DNA from: Raphanus sativus
Lineage: Eukaryota; Streptophyta; Magnoliopsida; Brassicales; Brassicaceae
Reading direction: 5' to 3'
Length of the DNA stretch: 64,000 nt
Assembly (NCBI RefSeq): GCF_000801105.2
Contig: NW_026615406.1
Coordinates: forward strand, 1 to 64,000
A program made the translations under genes and the position numbers. The notes under the pieces were generated by a model. That model saw nothing but the letters and a program-made list of their open reading frames with translations, had not been told where the DNA came from and ran no database searches. Below are positions 1 through 11,975 of this stretch, piece by piece. Position 1 is the stretch's first letter, and the number at the start of each line of letters is the position of its first letter.

Positions 1-400
1 GACCTCTCCCAAAGTTTGCTAACTTCTCCACTGAAGCCTACAAGGGGAGTCGCCTTTCTGGTTAGAGATGTAGGTTCCAACCCTAGGTTAGCGAAGGCCG
101 ATGGAAGATTATGTTGCTGGAACTCCCATTATCTAATAGTATTCGCTTGACCAAGCAGTTTGCTATGGTAAGTGAAATAACAAGAGCGTCGTGATGAGGG
201 GCAAGCACCTTCTCCTGCTCCCTTGCAGTGAAGCTGATCTCGTCTGTTCCAAGGAGTAGGCGCTGGGACCCTCGGCCTCTTGGCCGTTCCTGGCGTGCGA
301 GTACTTCTCTTGGCTGCGGCACTGCTAATTCCGCTTACCTCTGATCCGCCTGGGATGACATGGATCACCCGGTCCTGTTTTGTGTGGCAATGCAGGGGCT
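1..400 (-). pseudogene. Ty3/gypsy Tat/Athila-type pol fragment (aspartic protease region)
   Basis: This is a scrap of a gag-pol polyprotein around the retroviral-type aspartic protease. Reading leftwards, one frame gives GGSEVSGISSAAAKRSTR (about 300-360). The next frame gives a segment with PHHDALVISLTIAN and the protease-like LLDNGSSSNIIF (about 110-230). It continues as LTRKATPLVGFSGEV down to base 1. These blocks are typical of the Tat/Athila branch as I know it. A frameshift near 300 separates the first two blocks, so it is not functional. The fragment is cut by the window start, and its right edge near 400 is not sharp. From about 400 to 465 I see nothing recognisable. It is unrelated to the CRM-like gypsies in the rest of the window. 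Family assignment comes from remembered motifs. Confidence 0.7.
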
Positions 401-465
401 GCCTCGATAGGGAGACCGGGACCTTCCTTATTTAGAGAAGGTTTTTGGCCTTATCCGAGAGGAAC

Positions 466-1230
466 TTCTCTGGATTAGGTAGATCCTTGCAAGTAGAGAA
501 TCAGAGACTCAATCACTCCTAGGATGCTTCTTTGAATGGTGACACAAAGAGTTATGGAAGGGACTCCTTGATACTCCTAAGTAATCAGTCTCGGATATGA
601 CACACCAGGAAGGATTACTCTTGTGGTTTTGTTAGATATGACACACTAACAAAGACTCAAGAAATCTCAGAACTACAAGGAAGCTTGCAGTCGACAGAGA
701 GAGAGACAAGAGTCTGAAAATAAAAGATTGGATAAATGAAACTAGGGCATCCGAGTACATATTTATAGAGAAGCAAGGAACAGGCTCCTTGTTCTCTTAA
801 TGTGACATAAAATAAACCATAGTCTAAAATAAAACATAAGATAAAATATGAAAAGTCTGAAAATCCTAAGTACATCAAATGAGTGATAGGAAAGCAACAT
901 ATGGCCTCGTTAAAAACCTATCTTTGGAAAACCCAGTGGGACAAAACCAAAGATAGGGAAAAAGAGCACACATATGTTACTTGCTCATTTGATGACTATC
1001 TAGAAAAAGAAATAGCTTGAATTGTGGTAAGTGTGTCTTGGTTGATCAAGCTTCTTCCAAGACTTTCTTCTTGCTTCATGGATGTCTTAAGTAGTCCTCC
1101 AATGGCTTCTTTGAGTTGCTTGCTTCTGGCTCGAGTCATGGGACCCTTAGGCATGGTGAGAGCATATTCATCAGCTGGTTCCTCCATGGTCTCCTTGTCT
1201 TCTTTGCTTGACTGGTCCATGATCATATCA
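466..1230 (-). repeat. 3' LTR of gypsy A
   Basis: It matches 6429-7221 for most of its length. The inner edge is sharp: GATCATATCA ends at 1230 just before the purine tract. The outer edge is not. The order of the blocks around ACTCCTAGGATGCTTCT differs from the 5' LTR, and the first about 60 bases look rearranged, so the start at 466 is approximate. The LTR also holds the last codons of pol (996-1230) and a perfect hairpin at 917-957. Confidence 0.8.
917..957 (-). other. Conserved stem-loop in gypsy A 3' LTR
   Basis: CCTATCTTTGG (917-927) and CCAAAGATAGG (947-957) form a perfect 11-bp inverted repeat. The loop contains CCCAGTGGG. On the element sense strand the loop reads TTTTGTCCCACTGGGTTTT. 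The same loop with different stem sequences occurs near the 3' ends of copia elements E, F, C, D and G. Confidence 0.75.
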
Positions 1231-3140
1231 TCCCCTCCCTCTTGAAAAAGATTTGTCCTCAAATCTGGCTCATCTGCAACAAAAGAGATCAAGTCAGTAA
1301 CATTGAAACTGTTGCTTATATCATACTTACCTTGAAGATCAAGCTTGTAGGCATTGTCATTGATTTTCTGGATGATCTCAAAAGGACCATCTATCCTCGG
1401 CATCAGCTTGGACTTTCTTTCTTTCGGAAACCTCTCCTTGCGCAAGTGAACCCACACCATATCACCTACATTAAAGATCATCTCACGCCTGCCCTTGTTT
1501 GCTGTCTTAGTGTACTGCTTTGTCTTCTCAACAATATTCTTTCTAGCCTGCTCATGGATCTGCTGCACCATCTCTGCTTTCTTTTTCCCATCCATACTGA
1601 CCCTAGCACACTCAGGTAAAGGCATTAGATCCAAAGGAGAGATGGGATTGAACCCATAAACAATTTCAAAAGGGGAAAACTTAGAAGCAGAATGCTGAGC
1701 ATGATTATAAGCAAATTCACAGTGAGGCAAATATTCTTCCCATGATTTCAGATTCTTTTTAATGAATGCACGCAAGAGAGTTCCAAGAGTTCTATTAACT
1801 ACCTCAGTCTGCCCATCAGTTTGTGGATGACATGTAGTAGAGAATAACAGCTTAGTACCTAGCTTAGACCAAAGAGTCTTCCAAAAATAACTAAGAAACT
1901 TAGTATCTCTATCAGAAACTATAGTCCTAGGCATGCCATGAATGCGCACAATCTCTCTAAAGAACAGGTTAGCAACATGCAATGCATCATCAGTCTTATG
2001 GCAAGCAATGAAATGTGCCATTTTAGAAAACCTGTCCACAACTACAAAGATAGAATCCTTACCTGTCTTGGTCCTTGGCAAACCCACAATAAAATCCATA
2101 GATATATCATTCCAGGGGTGAGTAGGAATAGGCAAAGGAGTGTACAAACCGTGGGGTTGGATCTTTGACTTAGCTGCTTTGCAAGTTGCACACCTTCCAC
2201 AGATTCTCTCAACATCTCGTTTCATGTGTGGCCAAAAGAAGTGATCCTGCAAAACCTTAAGAGTCTTGGCAATACCAAAGTGTCCCATTAAACTTCCTCC
2301 ATGGGATTCCCTGACAAATAAATCTCTTAAAGAACAGTTAGGCACACACAATCTATTATCATAGAATAAGAATCCATCCTGCCTAAAGTAATGTCCTGCA
2401 GCATATTTCTCACACGATTGATAAGCTTCCTGAAAGTCAGAATCAGTTGCATACATATCCTTAAGTTGTTCAAATCCTAGCAACTTAGCATCAAGAGTAT
2501 TCAAGAGAGTATACCTTCTTGATAGTGCATCAGCAACTACATTTTCCTTACCTTGTTTGTATTTGATCACATAAGGAAAGGTTTCAATGAATTCTACCCA
2601 TCTGGCGTGTCTCTTGCTGAGCTTGCTTTGTCCCTTGAGGTACTTGAGAGACTCATGGTCTGTGTGAATGACAAACTCCTTTGGCCATAGATAATGCTGC
2701 CAAGTCTGTAGAGCTCTCACCAAGGCATATAGTTCTTTGTCATAAGTGGCATAGTTGAGAGTAGCTCCACTTAGTTTCTCACTGAAGTATGCTATGGGCC
2801 TTCTATCCTGCATCAACACAGCACCAATACCAATTCCTGAGGCATCACATTCAATTTCAAATGTTTTAGAGAAATCAGGAAGTATAAGGAGAGGAGAGTT
2901 AGTAAGCTTCTCTTTGAGGATTTGAAATGAGGTTTCTTGTGCTTCTCCCCACTTGAATCCTACATCTTTCTTGATAATCTCAGTCAGTGGAGCTGCTAGA
3001 GTGCTGAAGTCCTTCACAAATCGCCTATAGAAGCCTGCTAGCCCATGGAAACTCCTTACTTCATTTATGGTTTTAGGAATCGGCCACTCTTGTATGGCTT
3101 TCACCTTCTCTTGATCCACCTTTACTCCATCTGCACTCAC
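996..3140 (-). pseudogene. Gypsy A pol, 3' part: RNase H and integrase
   Basis: This is the second half of the A polyprotein, about 714 residues, separated from the first half by a single-base frameshift. In order it shows the end of RT (the connection near [14 protein letters not shown]), RNase H ([16 protein letters not shown]), the H2C2 zinc-binding integrase N-domain (ending [11 protein letters not shown]), and the integrase core with D at [10 protein letters not shown] at SDRDTKF and E at TEVVNRT. A C-terminal domain follows ([20 protein letters not shown]). The tail carries [14 protein letters not shown] inside the 3' LTR, comparable to the CR motif of CRM elements. It would make the enzymes for cDNA integration in the nucleus. 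The first residue given by the frame is not a real start, since translation would begin at gag. Confidence 0.85.
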
Positions 3141-3148
3141 AACAAAGC

Positions 3149-5701
3149 CTAGAAGACCAAGTTATCCGTACAGAAAGTACACTTCTTAAGATTAGCAAAG
3201 AGCTTTTCTTTTCTCAAAACATCAAGAACAGTCCTAACATGAACTATATGCTCTTCTAAGCTCTTGGAGTAAACTAGGATATCATCAAAGTAAACTACCA
3301 CAAACACTCCTATAAAAGATCTAAGCACATGATTCATCAATCTCATAAAGGTACTAGGAGCATTAGTTAAGCCAAAAGGCATCACCAACCACTCATACAA
3401 ACCATGCTTAGTCTTGAAAGCAGTTTTCCACTCATCTCCCTCTTTCATCCTAATTTGATGATACCCACTCTTCAAATCTATCTTAGAAAAGATGCTAGAG
3501 CCATGCAATTCATCAAGCATATCATCTAATCTAGGAATAGGGTGGCGATACTTCACTGTTATGTTGTTGATGGCTCTGCAATCAACACACATGCGCCAGC
3601 TACCATCTTTCTTAGGCACAAGAAGTACTGGAACAGCACATGGACTCATACTCTCTCGGATATGACCCTTCTCCATCAGTTCCTCCACTTGTCTTTGCAA
3701 CTCCTTAGTCTCAACAGGATTGGTTCTGTATGCTGGTCGGTTAGGAAGAGTGGAGCCAGGAACAAAATCAATCTGATGCTCAATCCCACGAACTGGTGGC
3801 AATCCTATGGGGTTATCTTCTGGAAACACATCAGTATATTCCTGCAAAAGAGAGACTAGTTCACTAGGATGATCCTGTGGAAGATCAGTGACTGTTAGCA
3901 AAGTCTCTTTAAACATAAGTAAAACAATAGAGGGTTGAGAGTATAGAATTCTTTTGATATCTCCCTGTTTGGTATAGAGGCTGTGATGTTTCTGATCAGG
4001 CTTGAGGTCTATCTCTTTCTTTTTCTGAAGCTGGAGCTGATCCTCATGAACTTCCTTAGGTGACAAAGGTACCAGCACTGTCTTCTTTCCATTAAACTCA
4101 AAAGAGTGCTTATTGGTGAAACCATCATGAACCACTCGCCTATCAAACTGCCATGGTCTACCAAGAAGAATATGGCTAGCTTCCATTGGTAATACATCAC
4201 ACAAGATCTCATCTTCATATCTACCAATGGCTATAGGTATCAGCACTTGATTGGAGACTCTCATCTCACCTTCCTCATTGAGCCACTGCAACCGGTAAGG
4301 TCTAGGATGCTTCTGAACTTTCAGACCCAATTTCTTCACCATAGTCTCACTAGCTACATTGACACAGCTTCCACCATCAATAATAAGGCTGCACACCTTT
4401 CCCTGAACCAAACACCTAGTGTAGAAGAGGTTCTCACGCTGCTCAGTTTCTTCAGTCTTAGTTTGCAAGTTCAAGAGTCTTCTTGTCACCAACAACCTTC
4501 CTTTAACCGGTTCTACTTCACTCTCTTCACCAGACATTTCCAGATCAGAACCGGAGTGCTCTTCTTCTGATTCATACTCTCCATTCTCAAGTAGAATCAT
4601 AACCTTCTTGTTGGTGCACTCATTGGCATAATGTCCTCTTCCTTGACACTTGAAACACTTAACATCTCTAGTTCTAGAGCTTGTAGCTTCAGCTTTGCCT
4701 TTGTCTTTGCTGAATGTGCTGCTTGGCTTAGTATCTTCTTTCTGCTGAGGCTTGCTATCCTTCAGATAAGATGGTTTCTCTTCTTTAGTGTACTGATACT
4801 TGCTGGACCCATAGTTGCCTCGCGAGTGATGCTTTCTCTTAATCTGTTGCTCCACCAGAATAGCTTTGTGCAACATCTCTTCTATCTCTATATAGTGCTG
4901 CATCTCCACACTGTCTTGTATCTCGCGGTTAAGCCCTCCAAGAAACCTTGCCATAGTAGCTTCTCTGTCCTCAGATATACCAGCCCTCAACATCAGCAAC
5001 TCCATCTCCTGGTAGTACTCTTCCACAGTCTTGGATCCTTGTGTAAGTCTCCTCAATCTTTGATGAAGATCCCGGTGGTAGTGGTTAGGCACAAACCTCT
5101 TGCGCATAAGAGACTTCATCTCTTGCCAAGTATCAACCGGATACTCTTGATTCATCCTCCTAGTAGTCACCAGTTGATCCCACCAGCTCAAAGCATAATC
5201 ATAGAACTCAGTTGCAGCAAATTGAATCCTCTGAGCATTGGTGTAGTGTCGGCAGTTGAATACAATCTCAATCTTCTTCTCCCACTCAAGATAAGCATCA
5301 GGATCAACTTTGCCATGGAAGGGAGGGATCTTAAGCTTCAAACCAGCAAGTTCATCACGGTAAGGTCTTCTATCATCATGATCACGACGAGTTCTTCTTC
5401 TACTACCTCGTGATGCTGAGGAAGAACCACTTCTCTCACTTCTGTGGCGCTCATAGTAGTTATCAGTCTCCTGTGAACCAGCATGCTCTTGTGGAGTGTG
5501 AGTTCGACGGTTCCTTCTGGACTCATTACTGTGACCTTGACCAGTAGCTTGTCTGATTTCATTTCTGATCTCTTTCATGTTTTCATTCATCATCTCAGTC
5601 ATGCTTTCCAACATGGTTTGCTTCAACTGAGCGGCCATTGCTTCCATCAACAGTTTGTTCTTTCTCATCAGGTCTGCTTCCTCATCAGTCTCGTTGCCCA
5701 T
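3149..5701 (-). pseudogene. Gypsy A gag-protease-reverse transcriptase, 5' part of polyprotein
   Basis: This is about 850 residues from the ATG at 5701 (MGNETDEEAD). An upstream in-frame GTG would add nine residues from the minisatellite and is not a credible start. Gag comes first, with an Arg/Ser/Glu-rich region and the capsid-like stretch around PPFHGKVDPDAYLEW. One CCHC zinc knuckle follows (CFKCQGRGHYANEC), then the protease with DGG at [13 protein letters not shown], then RT with [13 protein letters not shown] and YFDDILVYS. The frame ends at CTDNLVF with TAG at 3149-3151. Family B has [13 protein letters not shown] here, so one base has been lost from a short pyrimidine run. The rest of pol continues in another frame at 3140. 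Without the loss this would be one gag-pol frame of about 1,560 codons. Confidence 0.87.
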
Positions 5702-5704
5702 TGT

Positions 5705-5850
5705 CACCAGACTTGAGAAGTTAGGCACCAGACTTGAGAAAATTTAGGCACCAGACTTGAGAAAATTAGGCACCAGACTTGAGAAAATTAGGCACCAGAC
5801 TTGAGAAATTAGGCACCAGACTTGAGAAAATTAGGCACCAGACTTGACTG
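5705..5850 (-). repeat. Minisatellite of 21-23 bp in the gypsy A leader
   Basis: Seven head-to-tail copies of a unit containing CACCAGACTTGAGAAAATTAGG lie directly upstream of the gag ATG at 5701. Copies differ by one to three bases in the A-run. The first and last copies are partial. It is absent from the leaders of B, H and J. Confidence 0.9.
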
Positions 5851-6414
5851 TAGCTACAGTACTCGCCCAGCAAGGAAGAAGCTGCTTGTATCTTGATCTT
5901 TGTCCACCACTCTTCAAACACAAAAGTGTTTACCTGAAATAAATAACAAACTCAGCCAGTAAAAGAGTTCGAAATCAAAATCAAATAAGGAACAAAACAA
6001 GAAATGAAACAGGCTGCAAGGATCTCAAGAGTCTTTTCAAAAATCACAAGATCAACACTGTCTATTTTATCAGATTTCAACAAAAGAAGATCAGATCTAT
6101 CAATCTTACACAGGTTAATCAACAGATCGGATGATAAACTGACAGAAACAACAGATCTAACAAGAAAGTAACAAGATTTGAACAGATCCAGAGTAGATCT
6201 ATAAGAGAAACTCTTAGATCTATCAATTTCGAAACAACAAATCTCAGATCTATCAGTTTTGAAACACACAACAACAGATCTAGCAATACTGAACTGAAAG
6301 TGAATCAAATCGACAGAAACAACACAACAAAACTCAGATCTATCAATGGTTATGAAAGCCAAGAACAGATCGAGTGAAAGTTTGAAGAAAACGAGTACTT
6401 CCCTATCCAGATTT
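5851..6414 (-). other. Gypsy A untranslated leader, AGATCT-rich
   Basis: This non-coding leader lies between primer site and minisatellite. It holds many irregular copies of a CAGATCTATCAAT-like phrase between about 6080 and 6345. These keep a 136-codon frame open on the - strand (5952-6362). That frame has no ATG at its start and its DRSE/DRSK repeats simply mirror the DNA repeat, so I do not call a gene. Confidence 0.6.
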
Positions 6415-6426
6415 GCTCTGATACCA
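6415..6426 (-). other. Primer-binding site of gypsy A
   Basis: On the element strand it reads TGGTATCAGAGC, complementary to the 3' end of plant initiator tRNA-Met. It is separated from the LTR by two bases. Confidence 0.92.
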
Positions 6427-6749
6427 CATAATACACTCCTAGGATGCTTCTCTGGATGGTAAGGGGATAGATCCTTGCAAGTAGAGAATCAGAGACTCAA
6501 TCTTCTTCAAGGCTTGTGGGTTGAATGGTGACACAAAGAGTTATGGAAGGGACTCCTTGATACTCCTAAGTAATCAGTCTCGGATATGACACACCAGGAA
6601 GGATTACTCTTGTGGTTTTGTTAGATATGACACACTAACAAAGACTCAAGAAATCTCAGAACTACAAGGAAGCTTGCAGTCGACAGAGAGAGAGACAAGA
6701 GTCTGAAAATAAAAGATTGGATAAAATGAAACTAGGGCATCCGAGTACA

Positions 6750-6757
6750 TATTTATA
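6750..6757 (-). promoter_or_regulatory. Probable TATA box of gypsy A 5' LTR
   Basis: TATAAATA on the - strand, near the middle of the LTR as expected for a U3/R boundary. It is placed by motif only. Confidence 0.5.
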
Positions 6758-6907
6758 GAGAAGGCAAGGAACAGGCTCCTTGTTCTCTAAATGTGACATA
6801 AAAATAAACCATAGTCTAAAATAAAACATAAGATAAAATATGAAAGTCTGAAAATCCTAAGTACATCAAATGAGTGATAGGAAAGCAACATATGGCCTCG
6901 TTAAAAA

Positions 6908-6948
6908 CCTATCTTTGGAAAACCCAGTGGGACAAAACCAAAGATAGG
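6908..6948 (-). other. Conserved stem-loop in gypsy A 5' LTR
   Basis: This is the second copy of the 917-957 hairpin, with the same perfect 11-bp arms CCTATCTTTGG and CCAAAGATAGG. Confidence 0.75.
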
Positions 6949-7221
6949 GAAAAAGAGCACACATATCTTACTTGCTCATTTGATGACTATCTAGAAAAAG
7001 AAATAGCTTGAATTGTGGTAAGTGTGTCTTGGTTGATCAAGCTTCTTCCAAGACTTTGTTCTTGCTTCATGGATGTCTTAAGTAGTCCTCCAATGGCTTC
7101 TTTGAGTTGCTTGCTTCTTGCTCGAGTCATGGGACCCTTAGGTATGGTGAGAGCATCATCATCAGCTGGTTCCTCCATGGTCTCCTTGTCTTCTTTGCTT
7201 GACTGGTCCATGATCATATCA

Positions 7222-7376
7222 AGTATCATCAACCATCTCTACCTTCTTCCACAAACCATCACCCATCTAACCCCTATATCCAAAGAAACCATTGATCTAT
7301 CATTCCCAACGAAAACCACAAACCAAATCACCCTCAAAGATCATCAAAAGGGATTCAAACCAGTAAGGGATTCATT
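7222..7376 (+). repeat. 3' end fragment of a J-type gypsy LTR
   Basis: About 155 bp resembling the last part of the LTR at 58306-59055: shared CCATCTCTACCTTC, CCAAATCACCCTC, and the terminal GGGATTCA..TTCATTA. It ends exactly where satellite array 1 begins. I infer that a J-type element once sat in the satellite and that A later inserted into its LTR. Confidence 0.72.
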
Positions 7377-10300
7377 AGTGGTTCATCCTGGTTTGATAAG
7401 AATCATGAAGATATTGCCATATGTCCGAACAGGCTAATCTGGAATCATCTGGATAGAAGGTGGGATATCTTCTTACTCACAACACTATGAGATTTATTCA
7501 ACTTCCTGGTTATTCTCCACTGATTAGTGGTTCCAAATAAAGCTTCTTAGATCGTGGTTCATCCTGGTTTGATAAGAATCATGAAGATATTGCCATATGT
7601 CCGAACAGGCTAATCTGGAATCATCTGGATAGAAAGTGGGATATCTTCTTACTCACAACTCCTATGAGATTTATTCAACTTCCTGGTTATTCTCCACTGA
7701 TTAGTGGTTCCAAATAAAGCTTCTTAGATCGTGGTTCATCCTGGTTTGATAAGAATCATGAAGATATTGCCATATGTCCGAACAGGCTAATCTGGAATCA
7801 TCTGGATAGAAGTGGGATATCTTCTTACTCACAACACTTATGAGATTTATTCAACTTCCTGGTTATTCTCCACTGATTAGTGGTTCCAAATAAAGCTTCT
7901 TAGATCGTGGTTCATCCTGGTTTGATAAGAATCATGAAGATATTGCCATATGTCCGAACAGGCTAATCTGGAATCATCTGGATAGAAAGTGGGATATCTT
8001 CTTACTCACAACTCCTATGAGATTTATTCAACTTCCTGGTTATTCTCCACTGATTAGTGGTTCCAAATAAAGCTTCTTAGATCGTGGTTCATCCTGGTTT
8101 GATAAGAATCATGAAGATATTGCCATATGTCCGAACAGGCTAATCTGGAATCATCTGGATAGAAAGTGGGATATCTTCTTACTCACAACTCCTATGAGAT
8201 TTATTCAACTTCCTGGTTATTCTCCACTGATTAGTGGTTCCAAATAAAGCTTCTTAGATCGTGGTTCATCCTGGTTTGATAAGAATCATGAAGATATTGC
8301 CATATGTCCGAACAGGCTAATCTGGAATCATCTGGATAGAAAGTGGGATATCTTCTTACTCACAACTCCTATGAGATTTATTCAACTTCCTGGTTATTCT
8401 CCACTGATTAGTGGTTCCAAATAAAGCTTCTTAGATCGTGGTTCATCCTGGTTTGATAAGAATCATGAAGATATTGCCATATGTCCGAACAGGCTAATCT
8501 GGAATCATCTGGATAGAAAGTGGGATATCTTCTTACTCACAACTCCTATGAGATTTATTCAACTTCCTGGTTATTCTCCACTGATTAGTGGTTCCAAATA
8601 AAGCTTCTTAGATCGTGGTTCATCCTGGTTTGATAAGAATCATGAAGATATTGCCATATGTCCGAACAGGCTAATCTGGAATCATCTGGATAGAAAGTGG
8701 GATATCTTCTTACTCACAACTCCTATGAGATTTATTCAACTTCCTGGTTATTCTCCACTGATTAGTGGTTCCAAATAAAGCTTCTTAGATCGTGGTTCAT
8801 CCTGGTTTGATAAGAATCATGAAGATATTGCCATATGTCCGAACAGGCTAATCTGGAATCATCTGGATAGAAAGTGGGATATCTTCTTACTCACAACTCC
8901 TATGAGATTTATTCAACTTCCTGGTTATTCTCCACTGATTAGTGGTTCCAATAAAGCTTCTTAGATCGTGGTTCATCCTGGTTTGATAAGAATCATGAAG
9001 ATATTGCCATATGTCCGAACAGGCTAATCTGGAATCATCTGGATAGAAAGTGGGATATCTTCTTACTCACAACTCCTATGAGATTTATTCAACTTCCTGG
9101 TTATTCTCCACTGATTAGTGGTTCCAAATAAAGCTTCTTAGATCGTGGTTCATCCTGGTTTGATAAGAATCATGAAGATATTGCCATATGTCCGAACAGG
9201 CTAATCTGGAATCATCTGGATAGAAAGTGGGATATCTTCTTACTCACAACTCCTATGAGATTTATTCAACTTCCTGGTTATTCTCCACTGATTAGTGGTT
9301 CCAAATAAAGCTTCTTAGATCGTGGTTCATCCTGGTTTGATAAGAATCATGAAGATATTGCCATATGTCCGAACAGGCTAATCTGGAATCATCTGGATAG
9401 AAAGTGGGATATCTTCTTACTCACAACTCCTATGAGATTTATTCAACTTCCTGGTTATTCTCCACTGATTAGTGGTTCCAAATAAAGCTTCTTAGATCGT
9501 GGTTCATCCTGGTTTGATAAGAATCATGAAGATATTGCCATATGTCCGAACAGGCTAATCTGGAATCATCTGGATAGAAAGTGGGATATCTTCTTACTCA
9601 CAACTCCTATGAGATTTATTCAACTTCCTGGTTATTCTCCACTGATTAGTGGTTCCAAATAAAGCTTCTTAGATCGTGGTTCATCCTGGTTTGATAAGAA
9701 TCATGAAGATATTGCCATATGTCCGAACAGGCTAATCTGGAATCATCTGGATAGAAAGTGGGATATCTTCTTACTCACAACTCCTATGAGATTTATTCAA
9801 CTTCCTGGTTATTCTCCACTGATTAGTGGTTCCAAATAAAGCTTCTTAGATCGTGGTTCATCCTGGTTTGATAAGAATCATGAAGATATTGCCATATGTC
9901 CGAACAGGCTAATCTGGAATCATCTGGATAGAAAGTGGGATATCTTCTTACTCACAACTCCTATGAGATTTATTCAACTTCCTGGTTATTCTCCACTGAT
10001 TAGTGGTTCCAAATAAAGCTTCTTAGATCGTGGTTCATCCTGGTTTGATAAGAATCATGAAGATATTGCCATATGTCCGAACAGGCTAATCTGGAATCAT
10101 CTGGATAGAAAGTGGGATATCTTCTTACTCACAACTCCTATGAGATTTATTCAACTTCCTGGTTATTCTCCACTGATTAGTGGTTCCAAATAAAGCTTCT
10201 TAGATCGTGGTTCATCCTGGTTTGATAAGAATCATGAAGATATTGCCATATGTCCGAACAGGCTAATCTGGAATCATCTGGATAGAAAGTGGGATATCTT

Positions 10301-11975
10301 CTTACTCACAACTCCTATGAGATTTATTCAACTTCCTGGTTATTCTCCACTGATTAGTGGTTCCAAATAAAGCTTCTTAGATCGTGGTTCATCCTGGTTT
10401 GATAAGAATCATGAAGATATTGCCATATGTCCGAACAGGCTAATCTGGAATCATCTGGATAGAAAGTGGGATATCTTCTTACTCACAACTCCTATGAGAT
10501 TTATTCAACTTCCTGGTTATTCTCCACTGATTAGTGGTTCCAAATAAAGCTTCTTAGATCGTGGTTCATCCTGGTTTGATAAGAATCATGAAGATATTGC
10601 CATATGTCCGAACAGGCTAATCTGGAATCATCTGGATAGAAAGTGGGATATCTTCTTACTCACAACTCCTATGAGATTTATTCAACTTCCTGGTTATTCT
10701 CCACTGATTAGTGGTTCCAAATAAAGCTTCTTAGATCGTGGTTCATCCTGGTTTGATAAGAATCATGAAGATATTGCCATATGTCCGAACAGGCTAATCT
10801 GGAATCATCTGGATAGAAAGTGGGATATCTTCTTACTCACAACTCCTATGAGATTTATTCAACTTCCTGGTTATTCTCCACTGATTAGTGGTTCCAAATA
10901 AAGCTTCTTAGATCGTGGTTCATCCTGGTTTGATAAGAATCATGAAGATATTGCCATATGTCCGAACAGGCTAATCTGGAATCATCTGGATAGAAAGTGG
11001 GATATCTTCTTACTCACAACTCCTATGAGATTTATTCAACTTCCTGGTTATTCTCCACTGATTAGTGGTTCCAAATAAAGCTTCTTAGATCGTGGTTCAT
11101 CCTGGTTTGATAAGAATCATGAAGATATTGCCATATGTCCGAACAGGCTAATCTGGAATCATCTGGATAGAAAGTGGGATATCTTCTTACTCACAACTCC
11201 TATGAGATTTATTCAACTTCCTGGTTATTCTCCACTGATTAGTGGTTCCAAATAAAGCTTCTTAGATCGTGGTTCATCCTGGTTTGATAAGAATCATGAA
11301 GATATTGCCATATGTCCGAACAGGCTAATCTGGAATCATCTGGATAGAAAGTGGGATATCTTCTTACTCACAACTCCTATGAGATTTATTCAACTTCCTG
11401 GTTATTCTCCACTGATTAGTGGTTCCAAATAAAGCTTCTTAGATCGTGGTTCATCCTGGTTTGATAAGAATCATGAAGATATTGCCATATGTCCGAACAG
11501 GCTAATCTGGAATCATCTGGATAGAAAGTGGGATATCTTCTTACTCACAACTCCTATGAGATTTATTCAACTTCCTGGTTATTCTCCACTGATTAGTGGT
11601 TCCAAATAAAGCTTCTTAGATCGTGGTTCATCCTGGTTTGATAAGAATCATGAAGATATTGCCATATGTCCGAACAGGCTAATCTGGAATCATCTGGATA
11701 GAAAGTGGGATATCTTCTTACTCACAACTCCTATGAGATTTATTCAACTTCCTGGTTATTCTCCACTGATTAGTGGTTCCAAATAAAGCTTCTTAGATCG
11801 TGGTTCATCCTGGTTTGATAAGAATCATGAAGATATTGCCATATGTCCGAACAGGCTAATCTGGAATCATCTGGATAGAAAGTGGGATATCTTCTTACTC
11901 ACAACTCCTATGAGATTTATTCAACTTCCTGGTTATTCTCCACTGATTAGTGGTTCCAAATAAAGCTTCTTAGAA
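7377..11975 (+). repeat. 177-bp satellite array 1
   Basis: This is a tandem array of about 26 monomers. Spacing of the phrase AGATCGTGGTTCATCC is 177 bp (for example 7549, 7726, 8079, 8256), with two 176-bp copies. The first three copies carry small variants (AAGGTGGG, CAACACTATGAG). The following about 23 look identical to each other apart from one lost A near 8950. Each monomer contains one HindIII site (AAGCTT) and one EcoRV site (GATATC). No frame is open across monomers. The right end is cut after CTTAGA by the LTR of copia E. Confidence 0.97.

Larger units (their letters stand above)
466..7221 (-). mobile_element. Ty3/gypsy LTR retrotransposon A (CRM-like chromovirus)
   Basis: This is a nearly complete element in reverse orientation: 5' LTR at 6429-7221, primer-binding site at 6415-6426, leader at 5702-6414, gag-protease-RT at 3149-5701, RNase H-integrase at 996-3140, purine tract at 1231-1240 (TCCCCTCCCT on +) and 3' LTR at about 466-1230. 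The order RT, RNase H, integrase defines Ty3/gypsy. Pol runs about 78 codons into the 3' LTR. No clear target duplication is seen. The right flank is a J-type LTR end, so A probably inserted into that LTR; the left flank is unrelated. A is inactive by itself because of a one-base frameshift near 3150. Confidence 0.88.
6429..7221 (-). repeat. 5' LTR of gypsy A
   Basis: 793 bp, paired with 466-1230. On the element strand it begins TGATATGATC and ends GTGTATTA, so the 3' end is TA, not the usual CA. It includes the stem-loop at 6908-6948 and a TATA box at 6750-6757. Confidence 0.87.

Noticed and set aside
4631..5413. 260-codon frame opposite gypsy A gag
   Set aside because: It is the antisense shadow of a well-supported gag frame; the predicted protein is low-complexity Leu/Ser/His.
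5952..6362. 136-codon open frame in the gypsy A leader
   Set aside because: It has no ATG at its start, its DRS-type repeats mirror the AGATCT DNA repeat, and it has no counterpart in relatives.
7377..11975. Regular direct repeats as a possible CRISPR array
   Set aside because: There are no unique spacers; the whole 177-bp unit is repeated. This is a eukaryotic satellite.
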